A DNA stretch of 8,657 nt, from NCBI GenBank assembly GCA_017446125.1, contig JAFSRL010000297.1:1-8657 (forward strand), read 5' to 3'. Below the pieces are notes generated by a model. The model saw only the letters and a program-made list of their open reading frames with translations. It made no database searches and was not told the DNA's origin. The DNA is from Lachnospiraceae bacterium. GTDB lineage: Bacteria; Bacillota; Clostridia; Lachnospirales; Lachnospiraceae. A program made the position numbers and the translations under genes. Positions 1-7,566 of the stretch are shown here, in pieces (position 1 is the stretch's first letter; each line of letters opens with the position of its first letter).

Positions 1-8
1 CTCTTTTG

Positions 9-17
9 TGTTATACT
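9..17 (+). promoter_or_regulatory. extended -10 promoter of the PilZ-like gene
   Basis: TG at 9-10, one base, then TATACT at 12-17 form an extended -10 element (TGnTATAAT type). The expected start of transcription is near base 24, leaving a leader of about 40 nt before the PilZ-like gene. The -35 region would fall outside the window, so it cannot be judged. Inferred from motif match and position only. Confidence 0.55.
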
Positions 18-64
18 GTGCACGTAGTTTATAAACATGGGAGTGGCAAGTAAAGGGGTCAGTG

Positions 65-412
65 TTGGAAGAAATAAGTAAACGGAAACGAATTGAGCTC
101 TCCGGAAGGCTCGTGATGAAGCGCTTGAATCCCGGAGGGGAGCCGGAGACACAGAGTGTCTTCATCGATGTGCAGGATTTGTCCGCGCAGGGAATCGGGT
201 TTAATTGCGACCAGTCTTTGACGCTCGGACACATCTATGAGGCGTACCTGACGATCTGGACGAAGGAAGTGCTGCACGTCTTTATCCAGCTTGTGCGCGG
301 CGAGCAGTTGGAGGAAGGATTTAATTACGGCGCGATTTTCATCGGCATGCCCGAAGGTGATTCGATGCGGATCGAGGTGTATGAGACTGTCAGTGATATG
401 ACAGCGGAGTAA
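65..412 (+). CDS. PilZ-like domain protein (small, 115 aa)
   Basis: A small soluble protein with no signal peptide or membrane segment. It resembles a stand-alone PilZ domain, a family that often binds cyclic di-GMP. Visible support is the DLSAQG motif (residues 39-44 counted from the GTG at 62), matching the conserved DxSxxG. It is followed by the expected alternating strands and a YGAIFIGM stretch like the usual ygvrF ending. A basic N-terminus (KRKR, 7-10) sits where the c-di-GMP arginines normally lie, but the canonical RxxxR spacing is not seen, so ligand binding is uncertain. TTG at 65 is preferred because AAAGGGG (52-58) then lies 6 nt upstream; GTG at 62 would leave only 3 nt. The stop directly abuts the stop of aroA on the other strand. 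The gene stands alone in view, so its partner or output is unknown. The coding call is firm, the PilZ assignment moderate. Confidence 0.75.
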   Translation: MEEISKRKRIELSGRLVMKRLNPGGEPETQSVFIDVQDLSAQGIGFNCDQSLTLGHIYEAYLTIWTKEVLHVFIQLVRGEQLEEGFNYGAIFIGMPEGDSMRIEVYETVSDMTAE

Positions 413-1753
413 TCACGTCGTTAATCGCGTTAGCGTTTCAAAGAACCGCGGGTACGAAATGTTCACGCAGGTCTCGTCATCAATCGTGGTTTCACCGTCC
501 ACGGCGAGGGCGGCAATCGCGAATGCCATGGCGATGCGGTGATCGCCGTAGGTTTTGATGTTTGCACCATGCAGCTTGTCACCGCCGTAGATGACCATTC
601 CGTCTTTTATGTCATCGACGTTACAACCCATCGCAGTTAAGTTTTCACAGATCGCAGCAATGCGGTCTGTTTCTTTTACCCTGAGTTCCTCCGCGTTCTG
701 AATGACGGTGATGCAGGGCACGAAGGCGGCAAGCACCGCGATGATCGGGAGCTCGTCAATGAGCGTGGGGACCAGCTTGCCCGCAATCGTAAAGGGACCG
801 GAGGGCGAGCCGTGCAGCTCCGCATACCGCACGCGGATGTCCGCGTAGGGCTCGGAGGCGCCGCCCTTTTCGTTCGTAACGGTAATGTCCGCACCCATCT
901 GTTTTAAAACGGTCAGGATGCCGGAACGTGTTTCATTGATGCCCACACGTTTCAACAGTAAATCAGAGTCCGGCAACAGACAGGCTGCCGCGATAAAGAA
1001 GGCGGCGGAAGAGATGTCGCCCGGAATCGTAATCTTCATGGCACGCAAGGGATCGCCCGGATGCAGGATGGACGTTGTGGTACCGGCGTGTGTCCGTTCG
1101 TGGCGGATGTCCGCGCCGAAGGCTCTGAGCATGACCTCCGTGTGGTTGCGGGAGGGCGCCGGCTCATGAACGATCGTATCGCCTTCGGCGTACAGCCCGG
1201 AAAGCAAAATGGCGCTTTTCACCTGCGCGGAGGCAACGGGATTATGGTAGTTGATGCCGGTGAGCATATCGCCCGGCGCGACACCGTCAAAGAGCAAGGG
1301 ACAGCATCCGTTGTCGTGCTCTGATTTGATTCTGGCCCCCATCTTGGTTAAGGGATCGATGATGCGCATCATGGGACGGTTCTCAATCGAAGCGTCGCCC
1401 GTGACGCGCGAGGAAAACGGCTGCGCCGCAAGGATGCCCGCCATCAGGCGCGTCGTGGTGCCGCTGTTTCCGGTATAGAGGGTTCCGGCGGCTTTTTTGA
1501 ATCCGTACAGTCCCTGCCCGTGAACGTTGACAACATGCGCGCCGTGTACCGTGCGTCGCTCTTCAATTTCGATGCCCAAAGACCGGAAACAGTTGACGGT
1601 GGCGATGCAGTCACCGCTGTTTAAAAAGCCGGTGATTTCGCTCGTCCCGTCCGCGAGGGCGCTCAGCATCACGGCGCGGTGCGAGATGGATTTGTCGCCC
1701 GGTACCGTCAGTTCGCCCGTGATCGGAGTATGGATCCTTTGCAGCTTCAGCAT
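413..1753 (-). CDS. aroA: 3-phosphoshikimate 1-carboxyvinyltransferase (EPSP synthase)
   Basis: Cytoplasmic enzyme that joins phosphoenolpyruvate to shikimate 3-phosphate to give EPSP, the sixth step of the shikimate pathway to chorismate. The 446-aa length is normal for a complete enzyme of two similar domains. Visible family motifs in order: GDKSISHR (19-26), GNSGTTTR (95-102), RPMMR (126-130), QVKSAILLSGL (177-187), PGDISSAAFF (244-253), the catalytic Asp in LIDELP (D333), KETDR (360-364) and GDHRIAMA (403-410). GNSGTT, the RPM segment and QVKSAILLSGL are typical of class II enzymes, a group that often includes glyphosate-tolerant members; tolerance here is inference. It is the second gene of the tyrA-aroA operon, starting 15 bp after the tyrA stop with a GGAGG that overlaps that stop. 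Its own stop abuts the stop of the convergent PilZ-like gene, leaving no room for a separate terminator. No key residue is missing. Confidence 0.97.
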   Translation of the reverse strand: MLKLQRIHTPITGELTVPGDKSISHRAVMLSALADGTSEITGFLNSGDCIATVNCFRSLGIEIEERRTVHGAHVVNVHGQGLYGFKKAAGTLYTGNSGTTTRLMAGILAAQPFSSRVTGDASIENRPMMRIIDPLTKMGARIKSEHDNGCCPLLFDGVAPGDMLTGINYHNPVASAQVKSAILLSGLYAEGDTIVHEPAPSRNHTEVMLRAFGADIRHERTHAGTTTSILHPGDPLRAMKITIPGDISSAAFFIAAACLLPDSDLLLKRVGINETRSGILTVLKQMGADITVTNEKGGASEPYADIRVRYAELHGSPSGPFTIAGKLVPTLIDELPIIAVLAAFVPCITVIQNAEELRVKETDRIAAICENLTAMGCNVDDIKDGMVIYGGDKLHGANIKTYGDHRIAMAFAIAALAVDGETTIDDETCVNISYPRFFETLTRLTT

Positions 1754-1763
1754 GTGTCAGACG

Positions 1764-1771
1764 CCTCCTTA
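1764..1771 (-). promoter_or_regulatory. aroA ribosome binding site fused to the tyrA stop
   Basis: On the minus strand the sequence reads TAAGGAGG, where TAA is the tyrA stop and GGAGG is the aroA Shine-Dalgarno. The spacer to the aroA ATG is 10 nt, slightly long. This arrangement suggests that aroA translation is coupled to tyrA on one transcript. Confidence 0.8.
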
Positions 1772-2881
1772 TTCCGGCAGGGATACGATGTAACCGTTTG
1801 CGCGCAGGGTATTGATTGCAAGATTCCGTGCCGTGTTGTCGTAAAACTCTATCATGAGGGAGCCGAAGGCGGCCTCTCTGTTGTGCGTGATTCCGATGTT
1901 CTTCAAGTTGATTCCGATGTCCGAAAGCAGCTTGATGGTGTTCGACAATGCGCCCGCGGTATCGCGGATGTCCACATAAAGCAAAAACTGCTGCGTGATG
2001 GGTCCCGCCACGGTGTCCGTAAAGGATTCGCGGTAAGCGCGTGCTTCTTCAAAGAACGAATAAATGCTGTTTGCGGAACGGTTCGCGATGAGGTCCCTTG
2101 CGTTGTTCAATCGTTCCAGGTAGCGGTCCAAAAGTTCGACAATCACATCGCGGTTTTCTTCGCAAATCTGCTGCCACATCGCGGGAGAGGACGAGGAGAT
2201 TCTCGTGATGTCCTTGAACCCGCCGGCGGCAATCCGCTTTAAGGTGTCGTCCTTATCATCCGCGTCGCGCACAAGGTTGACCAAGGCGGCGGAGATGACA
2301 TGCGGCACGTGGGAAACGGCGCCGGTGACAAAGTCGTGCTCCGCGGCGGTGAACGACACCGGAATGGCACCAATCATGCGCACAAAGGCTTCCATTTCCG
2401 CGATGCGCACCGGCTCCACACCGTCCGTGTGCGTCAGGCAGTAATATGCGTTTTCCAACAGCGTTTCGCTGGCGTTGGCATAGCCTCTTCGTTCGCTGCC
2501 TGCCATGGGATGACCGCCCACGAACTGTCCTTCAATCCCCAGTTCAATCACCTTTTTGTGGATGGCGCCCTTGACCGAGCCGATGTCTGTAAGCGTCGTA
2601 TCCCCGGAAAGATGGGGCAACAGCAGCTCTAAATTTTTGTTGTTCTCTGTCACCGGCGCACACAAAAAAATCACGTCAAGGTTCGTGAACTTCGGCCCGA
2701 TGAGGGAGGTGACGTCACTTGCCACACCATCCTTTTCGGCGTACGCCAAAGTCGCATCATCCGGATCATAAACAAGAATCCTTGCGTCAGGCTGTACCGC
2801 GCGAATGGCACGCGCGATGCTTCCGCCGATCAGTCCGAGTCCTGCGAATCCGTATGAGGAATAGGAAAGTGTGGTCTGCAT
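1769..2881 (-). CDS. tyrA: prephenate dehydrogenase with C-terminal ACT domain
   Basis: Cytoplasmic enzyme that oxidatively decarboxylates prephenate to 4-hydroxyphenylpyruvate, the committed step to tyrosine. The N-terminal Rossmann fold shows GLGLIGGS (14-21), and an Asp ends the second strand (VYD, D39), which fits NAD+ use. GHPMAGSE (123-130) carries the catalytic His. SHVPH (190-194) and GGFKDITRI (220-228) are conserved in the helical dimerisation domain. An ACT domain at about 298-365 is the usual site of tyrosine feedback control. There is no chorismate mutase fusion. The 370-aa length matches Bacillus-type TyrA. It is first in the operon with aroA. Unusually, no Shine-Dalgarno precedes the ATG: the bases upstream are TTTCTT, after an extended -10. 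No downstream start is possible without cutting into the Rossmann glycine loop, so this start is kept and translation is probably leaderless. Confidence 0.96.
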   Translation of the reverse strand: MQTTLSYSSYGFAGLGLIGGSIARAIRAVQPDARILVYDPDDATLAYAEKDGVASDVTSLIGPKFTNLDVIFLCAPVTENNKNLELLLPHLSGDTTLTDIGSVKGAIHKKVIELGIEGQFVGGHPMAGSERRGYANASETLLENAYYCLTHTDGVEPVRIAEMEAFVRMIGAIPVSFTAAEHDFVTGAVSHVPHVISAALVNLVRDADDKDDTLKRIAAGGFKDITRISSSSPAMWQQICEENRDVIVELLDRYLERLNNARDLIANRSANSIYSFFEEARAYRESFTDTVAGPITQQFLLYVDIRDTAGALSNTIKLLSDIGINLKNIGITHNREAAFGSLMIEFYDNTARNLAINTLRANGYIVSLPE

Positions 2882-2887
2882 AAGAAA

Positions 2888-2896
2888 AATATAGCA
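2888..2896 (-). promoter_or_regulatory. extended -10 promoter of tyrA-aroA (predicted leaderless)
   Basis: The minus strand reads TGCTATATT, a TGn extended -10 with hexamer TATATT. Exactly six bases (TTTCTT) separate the hexamer from the tyrA ATG, so the expected +1 is the A of the start codon. A 17-nt spacer leads back to TTCCAT, a poor -35, which fits an extended -10 promoter. Motif-based prediction. Confidence 0.6.
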
Positions 2897-2905
2897 TAAA
2901 AAATG

Positions 2906-2934
2906 TTGTAATGGAACGCTGTTTTTAGTAAAAT
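2906..2934 (+). promoter_or_regulatory. sigma-A-type promoter of the EF-G-like gene
   Basis: TTGTAA (2906-2911), a 17-nt spacer and TAAAAT (2929-2934) form a good vegetative promoter. The expected +1 is near 2941, giving a leader of about 63 nt. It overlaps the upstream part of the tyrA promoter on the other strand, so the two divergent promoters may compete for polymerase. Confidence 0.65.
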
Positions 2935-2947
2935 GTCCCTATGGGAC
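2935..2947. promoter_or_regulatory. operator-like dyad over the EF-G-like gene start site
   Basis: GTCCC TAT GGGAC is a perfect 13-bp dyad, immediately downstream of the -10 and centred on the predicted +1 (2941). The position is typical of a repressor site, but the dyad is short and no regulator is visible. It could equally be chance or a small hairpin at the 5' end of the transcript. Confidence 0.3.
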
Positions 2948-3003
2948 TCTTCAGGGGAAAAGCGTATTGACTCCCAAAAAAATTTCAGAAAGGATATGGC
3001 AAT

Positions 3004-5097
3004 ATGAACGTTTACACAACCGACAAGATCAGAAACGTGGTGTTATTGGGGCACGGCGGGTCCGGAAAGACGTCGCTCGCGGAGGCGATGGCGTATTTGG
3101 CGGGCTTAACGAGCCGTATGGGGAAGGTTGCGGACGGCAACACGATCTCAGACTTTGGCAAGGAAGAGGTGAAGCGCCAGATTTCGCTGTCCATGTCACT
3201 CATCCCGATGGAATGGGAAGGGGTCAAGATCAATGTCCTTGATACGCCCGGATATTTTGACTTCATCGGCGAGGTGGAGGAGGCAATCTCTGTTGCGGAC
3301 GCGGCAATCATCGTGGTCTCCGGTAAGGCCGGCATTGAAGTGGGTACGGAGCGTGCCTGGGATCTGTGCGAGAAGTACAAGCTTCCCAGAATGTTCTTCG
3401 TTTCGGATATGGACATTGACGATGCGAGCTACCGTCAGGTCGTGGAGGATTTGGAGGCGCGTTACGGCAAGAAGATTGCGCCGTTCAACTTACCCGTCCG
3501 TGAAAACGAGAAGTTTGTCGGCTATGTCAATGTCATCCAGGAAAAGGCGTTTAAGTGGGAAGGCAAGGAAGTCAAGGAAATCGAGATTCCGGATTATAAT
3601 AAGGAAAACTTGGGCAACTTCCGCGATGCGTTGATGGAAGCGGTTGCGGAGACCTCGGAAGACTTCATGGACCGCTATTTTGCGGGCGAGACCTTCTCCG
3701 AGACGGAAATCCGCGAGGCGGTGCGTTCGAACATTTTGGACTGCACGACGGTGCCGGTGGAGATGGGATCGAATACCCTCTGCCAGGGGATTTATACATT
3801 GATGGATGACATCGTGAAGTACATGCCCTCGCCCGAGGCGCGTAAGGTCAACGGCATCGACACGAACACGAATGAAATCTTCGAGGCGAACTTTGATTTC
3901 TCGAAACCCAAGACCGCATTCGTCTTCAAGACCATGATGGACCCGTTCATCGGCAAGTATTCCTTTATCAAGGTGAACTCCGGCGTCATCAAGACGGACG
4001 ATGTGATGTACAATGTCGAGAAGCAGGAAGAGGAAAAGATCGGCAAGCTCTATGTGCTTTGCGGCAACAAGCCCACCGAGGTACCGGAGCTGCATGCGGG
4101 CGATATCGGCTGCTTAGCGAAGCTTTCCGACACCGACACGGGCGACACGCTTTCCACGAAGGCGCACCCGGTGCAGTATCCGAAGATGGATATTTCGAAG
4201 CCTTATACGTCCATGCGTTACCATGCGCAGAACAAGGGCGACATCGACAAGATTGCGCAGGCGCTTGCAAAGCTTTCCGCGGAAGACCAGACAATCAAGG
4301 TTGTCAATGACGGGCAGAACCGCCAGACATTGATTTACGGTATGGGCGACCAGCACATCGAAATCATCGCGTCGAGATTGCAGAACGAGTATAAGGTGGG
4401 CATCGATTTGACCAAGCCAAAGGTGGCATTCCGCGAGACCATCCGCAAGAATTCGGATGTGGAATACAAGTACAAGAAGCAGACCGGCGGACACGGTCAG
4501 TACGGTCACGTCAAGATGCGCTTCGAGCCGCTTGCGGACAATACGGTTCCTTATGAATTCGATCAGGTCGTTGTGGGCGGCACGGTGCCGAAGAACTATT
4601 TCCCTGCGGTCGAAAAGGGCATTGCGGAATCTATTCAGAGAGGACCTTTGGCAGCCTATCCCGTTGTGGGCATCAAGGCGACGTTGTACGACGGCAGCTA
4701 TCACCCGGTCGACTCTTCCGAAATGGCATTCAAGGTGGCTTCTTCCCAGGCGTTCCGCAAGGGCGTCATGGAAGGTGCGCCGGTGCTCTTAGAGCCCATC
4801 GCAGCGATGAAGGTCACGGTGCCGGATGCCTATACGGGCGACGTCATGGGCGACTTGAACAAGCGTCGCGGCCGCGTGATGGGGATGAACCCGACCGGCA
4901 ACGGCAAGCAGGTCATCGAGGCGGAGGTCCCCATGATGGAGCTTTACGGCTACTGCACGCAGTTACGCTCCATGACCGGTGGAAGCGGCGATTATGAGTA
5001 CGAGTTTGTCCGCTATGAGCAGACTCCGTCCGACATTCAGGAAAAGGAGGTTGCGGACCGCGCGGCAAAGGTCGCGGAGGGCAACGCGGAAGATTAA
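3004..5097 (+). CDS. fusA: elongation factor G-like GTPase (EF-G2-type paralogue)
   Basis: A five-domain translational GTPase, 697 aa, the normal length for EF-G, which drives translocation on the ribosome. The symbol is by homology: the details suggest the second EF-G type rather than the housekeeping one. The P-loop is GHGGSGKT (16-23). Switch I has RQIS (58-61) in place of RGIT. G3 is DTPGY (80-84), with Tyr where canonical EF-G has the catalytic His. G4 is SDMD (134-137) instead of NKxD, and G5 is GSN (255-257) instead of GSA. Domain IV, which enters the decoding site, keeps both tip loops: GGHGQYGH (495-502) and GSYHPVDSS with its conserved His (H567). Domain V keeps GDVMGDLNKRRGRV. Ribosome contacts thus look kept while nucleotide handling looks changed. 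AAGGA lies 9 nt before the ATG. Single gene between its own promoter and a hairpin. EF-G family is certain; the exact role is open. Confidence 0.93.
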   Translation: MNVYTTDKIRNVVLLGHGGSGKTSLAEAMAYLAGLTSRMGKVADGNTISDFGKEEVKRQISLSMSLIPMEWEGVKINVLDTPGYFDFIGEVEEAISVADAAIIVVSGKAGIEVGTERAWDLCEKYKLPRMFFVSDMDIDDASYRQVVEDLEARYGKKIAPFNLPVRENEKFVGYVNVIQEKAFKWEGKEVKEIEIPDYNKENLGNFRDALMEAVAETSEDFMDRYFAGETFSETEIREAVRSNILDCTTVPVEMGSNTLCQGIYTLMDDIVKYMPSPEARKVNGIDTNTNEIFEANFDFSKPKTAFVFKTMMDPFIGKYSFIKVNSGVIKTDDVMYNVEKQEEEKIGKLYVLCGNKPTEVPELHAGDIGCLAKLSDTDTGDTLSTKAHPVQYPKMDISKPYTSMRYHAQNKGDIDKIAQALAKLSAEDQTIKVVNDGQNRQTLIYGMGDQHIEIIASRLQNEYKVGIDLTKPKVAFRETIRKNSDVEYKYKKQTGGHGQYGHVKMRFEPLADNTVPYEFDQVVVGGTVPKNYFPAVEKGIAESIQRGPLAAYPVVGIKATLYDGSYHPVDSSEMAFKVASSQAFRKGVMEGAPVLLEPIAAMKVTVPDAYTGDVMGDLNKRRGRVMGMNPTGNGKQVIEAEVPMMELYGYCTQLRSMTGGSGDYEYEFVRYEQTPSDIQEKEVADRAAKVAEGNAED

Positions 5098-5135
5098 ACC
5101 CGGACGGATTGCCGGAAAGAATCAGGAAATCTCTT

Positions 5136-5167
5136 ATAAGGGCTCCACGGCAGGGTGGAGCCCTTAT
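5136..5167 (+). terminator. hairpin terminator after the EF-G-like gene
   Basis: A perfect 13-bp stem, ATAAGGGCTCCAC (5136-5148) with its complement (5155-5167), closes a 6-nt loop 38 bp after the EF-G stop. The tail is TGCAGG rather than a U-run, so intrinsic termination may be weak. Its position between a gene end and a new promoter supports the call. Confidence 0.65.
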
Positions 5168-5179
5168 TGCAGGCGTTTC

Positions 5180-5208
5180 TTGAAAAAGGCACGGAACAGT
5201 TATAGGAT
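5180..5208 (+). promoter_or_regulatory. putative promoter of the lipoprotein-transporter unit
   Basis: TTGAAA (5180-5185), a 17-nt spacer and TAGGAT (5203-5208) give a moderate sigma-A-type promoter just downstream of the hairpin. The expected +1 is near 5215, about 30 nt before the lipoprotein ATG. Confidence 0.5.
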
Positions 5209-5245
5209 AGATGATATTGATGAACGAACACCGGAGGATAAAGTG

Positions 5246-7540
5246 ATGAAAAAAAGAACATACACATCCATACTTTCAATCCTGTTATGTATGACGCTGT
5301 TTTTGAGTGCCTGCGGCGCTGCAGCGCCGGTGGAAGAGCCTGTGGCGGAGGAAACGCAGGAGGAAGAGACGACTGTTTTGGAAGAACCCGCCGGTGAGGA
5401 AACAGAGGAAACATCTGACGAGCCGGAGCTTTTTCCCTGGCCGCACGCATCGTCGGAAGAGGATGCCGGTGTATTGACGGATGACGATTTGATGAATCTC
5501 GCGCTTTCCGGAACCGTTTACACATTTACCGGCGACCATCCGAACGGCGACAAGATTGAGGCGGTAGGGCTGTCCCTTACAAATCCTGTTACCATCGATA
5601 CGGAGTACACCGGAAGAGTTGTTGTGGATGAAGTACAGCTTGCCGCCGGGTCTTCTCTTGAGGACGGGACGCTGCAGGAATATGACGGCATGGAGGTGGT
5701 CGTTTACGGGAAGGGATTCGGCGCGCATACCGCCTGGCATTTACGTGACCTTGTGATGCTTGTTGACGAAATCTATGAGGACTACGAGGAAGACTGGTGG
5801 TCTGACTATGAGTATATTTCAAACATCAATGATTTCGATCTGGGGTATTACCTGGATGTCGGTACAAAGGAAGATGTTTATTCGTTGCTGAACGGGAGAT
5901 GGTATCTGGAACGCGATTACGCGTCGGACGGAACGGTCACGGTAACGAACGCGACACCTGATGTGCTTGCGTATTATGATTTTGATGCAGCGGGGAATGC
6001 CTCCTTCAGCATGGGGGTCGCCGCGGACGCGGGCGAAGACGGTGAGCTGCCGCAAAAGGATACGCATAAGCTTACGGCGGAGGTTGTGCTTTCTCCTCCG
6101 GAGGATGTCAGTGTCTCCTGGCCCACAAGCTGGCATATCCATTTAAAGGGTAATGCCGGAACCGTGGGCGGGGATGTTTTTGTGACACACCGCGGAAAGT
6201 ATCTTTACGTGTACGAGGAGTCAAAGGACGGTGATTACAGAGAGCAGGTCTTTTCCAGGAATACGACAACCTCCGGCGAAAAGATGTCGATGAACAAGGA
6301 CGTACAGCGTGAGGCGAATCTGTTTTTGAGCAATTTCGCGGAACAGTCAAGAGGCGGGTTCTCGTATAACGGAAGCTTTGACATGAGTACGCTTGTGGAG
6401 TTTGCATTTGCCTTTGCGCGTGTCAATACACCGGAACAGATTGTCAACGTCGACGGATACGAGTCGCTGACACTTGACCAGGTGAATACGTTTATGCTGC
6501 GGTATACGCCGTTCTTTATTCCGGATGCGGAAACACCGTATGTGGACAGAAGCAGCTTCTACTATGATGAAAATACAGACCGCATCTATCACAGCACACC
6601 CGGACAGGAGGATTATAATTTCATTGCAATCGCGACCGGCATGGAACGGGGACAGGGCAGGGTGCGCTTCATCGATTATGATGTTTATGAGCTGGATTAC
6701 GTGGAGTACCGCGCACAGGGCATCGATAAAGCCTATTATGAGATGACGGCAACGGAGGCGGCCGCGAATTCATCTTTAACAAAGGTGTGCAGCGGGCGTG
6801 CGGTTGCGGAGACATTTACCACACCTTCAAGAGAGAGCTTTCGGATGATTTCAAACGAAAGCATTTACCGGGTGACAAATGTGGAGGATCTGATGGCGGC
6901 AATCGGATCCTACCGTACGATTGAACTTGCGGCAGGGCAGTATGATGTGACGAACGGTTCGGATGCCTTTTTCATCAATTCCTGTACCGGCTTTACATTG
7001 AAAGCCGCACCGGGCGCCGAAGGCGAGGTGGAGATTGTGACATCGTCACCGTATGCGAATGTAATCGATTTTAAAAACTGTGAGAGCTTTACGGTTGAAG
7101 GAATCGTTTGCGGACATATCATTGAAGAGGGAGATTGCGGGGGCAACGTAATCGGGTTTGATGAGTGTTACAATGTGAACCTGAACAAAATGGACCTGTA
7201 CGGCTGCGGCGCATACGGATATCAGGCGTGGAACTCCTCCGGGATTACGATGACGGATTCCGTAATCCATGACTGCACCTACGGATGTATCAGCAATTAC
7301 GAATCCTATGGTTTGTATTTTGAAAACTGTGTGTTCCGTGATTGCAGACAGTTTACGATGCTGGATTTAGACGGTGCTTACGGTACTTTCAAGAACTGCA
7401 AGTTCTACGGCCTGGAAGGAGAGTTTCTTTCGTCCTACGAAGAACAATACATAACCTTTGAAGGATGTTTGTTTGATAAGGCGGTTTTGGAGGCGCTGGA
7501 AGCGTATCCGTATCTTGACTGTCTGACGATGATACCGTAA
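5246..7540 (+). CDS. lipoprotein with C-terminal parallel beta-helix, function unknown
   Basis: A 764-aa exported protein predicted to be lipid-anchored on the outer face of the membrane. The signal peptide is MKKRTYTSILS followed by a hydrophobic stretch and lipobox LSAC, with Cys23 as the first mature residue. An extended Glu/Thr/Pro-rich acidic linker follows (about 27-65), as expected for a spacer through the cell wall. Residues of about 70-540 are not recognised; they are rich in Asp, Tyr and Gly and appear to hold several beta-rich modules. From about 545 to the end, short repeats of the type DFKNCESFTVEGI, NVNLNKMDLYGC and ITMTDSVIHDC look like right-handed parallel beta-helix (PbH1, pectin-lyase fold) coils. 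Such folds occur in polysaccharide lyases and in adhesins, but no catalytic site can be assigned. The ATG at 5246 has GGAGG 8 nt upstream; the frame stays open further upstream, but that part only shadows the EF-G gene. The transporter gene follows 26 bp later, probably co-transcribed. Confidence 0.88.
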   Translation: MKKRTYTSILSILLCMTLFLSACGAAAPVEEPVAEETQEEETTVLEEPAGEETEETSDEPELFPWPHASSEEDAGVLTDDDLMNLALSGTVYTFTGDHPNGDKIEAVGLSLTNPVTIDTEYTGRVVVDEVQLAAGSSLEDGTLQEYDGMEVVVYGKGFGAHTAWHLRDLVMLVDEIYEDYEEDWWSDYEYISNINDFDLGYYLDVGTKEDVYSLLNGRWYLERDYASDGTVTVTNATPDVLAYYDFDAAGNASFSMGVAADAGEDGELPQKDTHKLTAEVVLSPPEDVSVSWPTSWHIHLKGNAGTVGGDVFVTHRGKYLYVYEESKDGDYREQVFSRNTTTSGEKMSMNKDVQREANLFLSNFAEQSRGGFSYNGSFDMSTLVEFAFAFARVNTPEQIVNVDGYESLTLDQVNTFMLRYTPFFIPDAETPYVDRSSFYYDENTDRIYHSTPGQEDYNFIAIATGMERGQGRVRFIDYDVYELDYVEYRAQGIDKAYYEMTATEAAANSSLTKVCSGRAVAETFTTPSRESFRMISNESIYRVTNVEDLMAAIGSYRTIELAAGQYDVTNGSDAFFINSCTGFTLKAAPGAEGEVEIVTSSPYANVIDFKNCESFTVEGIVCGHIIEEGDCGGNVIGFDECYNVNLNKMDLYGCGAYGYQAWNSSGITMTDSVIHDCTYGCISNYESYGLYFENCVFRDCRQFTMLDLDGAYGTFKNCKFYGLEGEFLSSYEEQYITFEGCLFDKAVLEALEAYPYLDCLTMIP

Positions 7541-7566
7541 TGATGAAAGGAGGAGATGTTTAAAGG

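Noticed and set aside
1679..2242. Plus-strand open frame of 187 codons antisense to tyrA and the start of aroA
   Set aside because: It covers conserved TyrA coding sequence and its product resembles no family I recognise.
2967..2998. TTGACT (2967-2972) as -35 of a second promoter for the EF-G-like gene
   Set aside because: A 17-21 nt spacer leads only to GATATG-like sequence, and +1 would fall at or after the start codon and remove the ribosome binding site.
2882..3003. T-box or riboswitch in the divergent region
   Set aside because: The region is only 122 bp, the predicted tyrA transcript has no leader, and no T-box or other leader motif is visible on either strand.
3490..4095. Long minus-strand open frame (201 codons) within the EF-G-like gene, and a similar one at 4114-4704
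   Set aside because: Both lie antisense inside a highly conserved gene, have no recognisable motifs, and are the usual by-product of its codon bias.
4979..5245. Upstream extension of the lipoprotein reading frame by 89 codons
   Set aside because: It overlaps the EF-G gene in another frame and crosses the terminator hairpin and the new promoter. The start at 5246 has GGAGG at good spacing and yields a perfect lipoprotein signal peptide.
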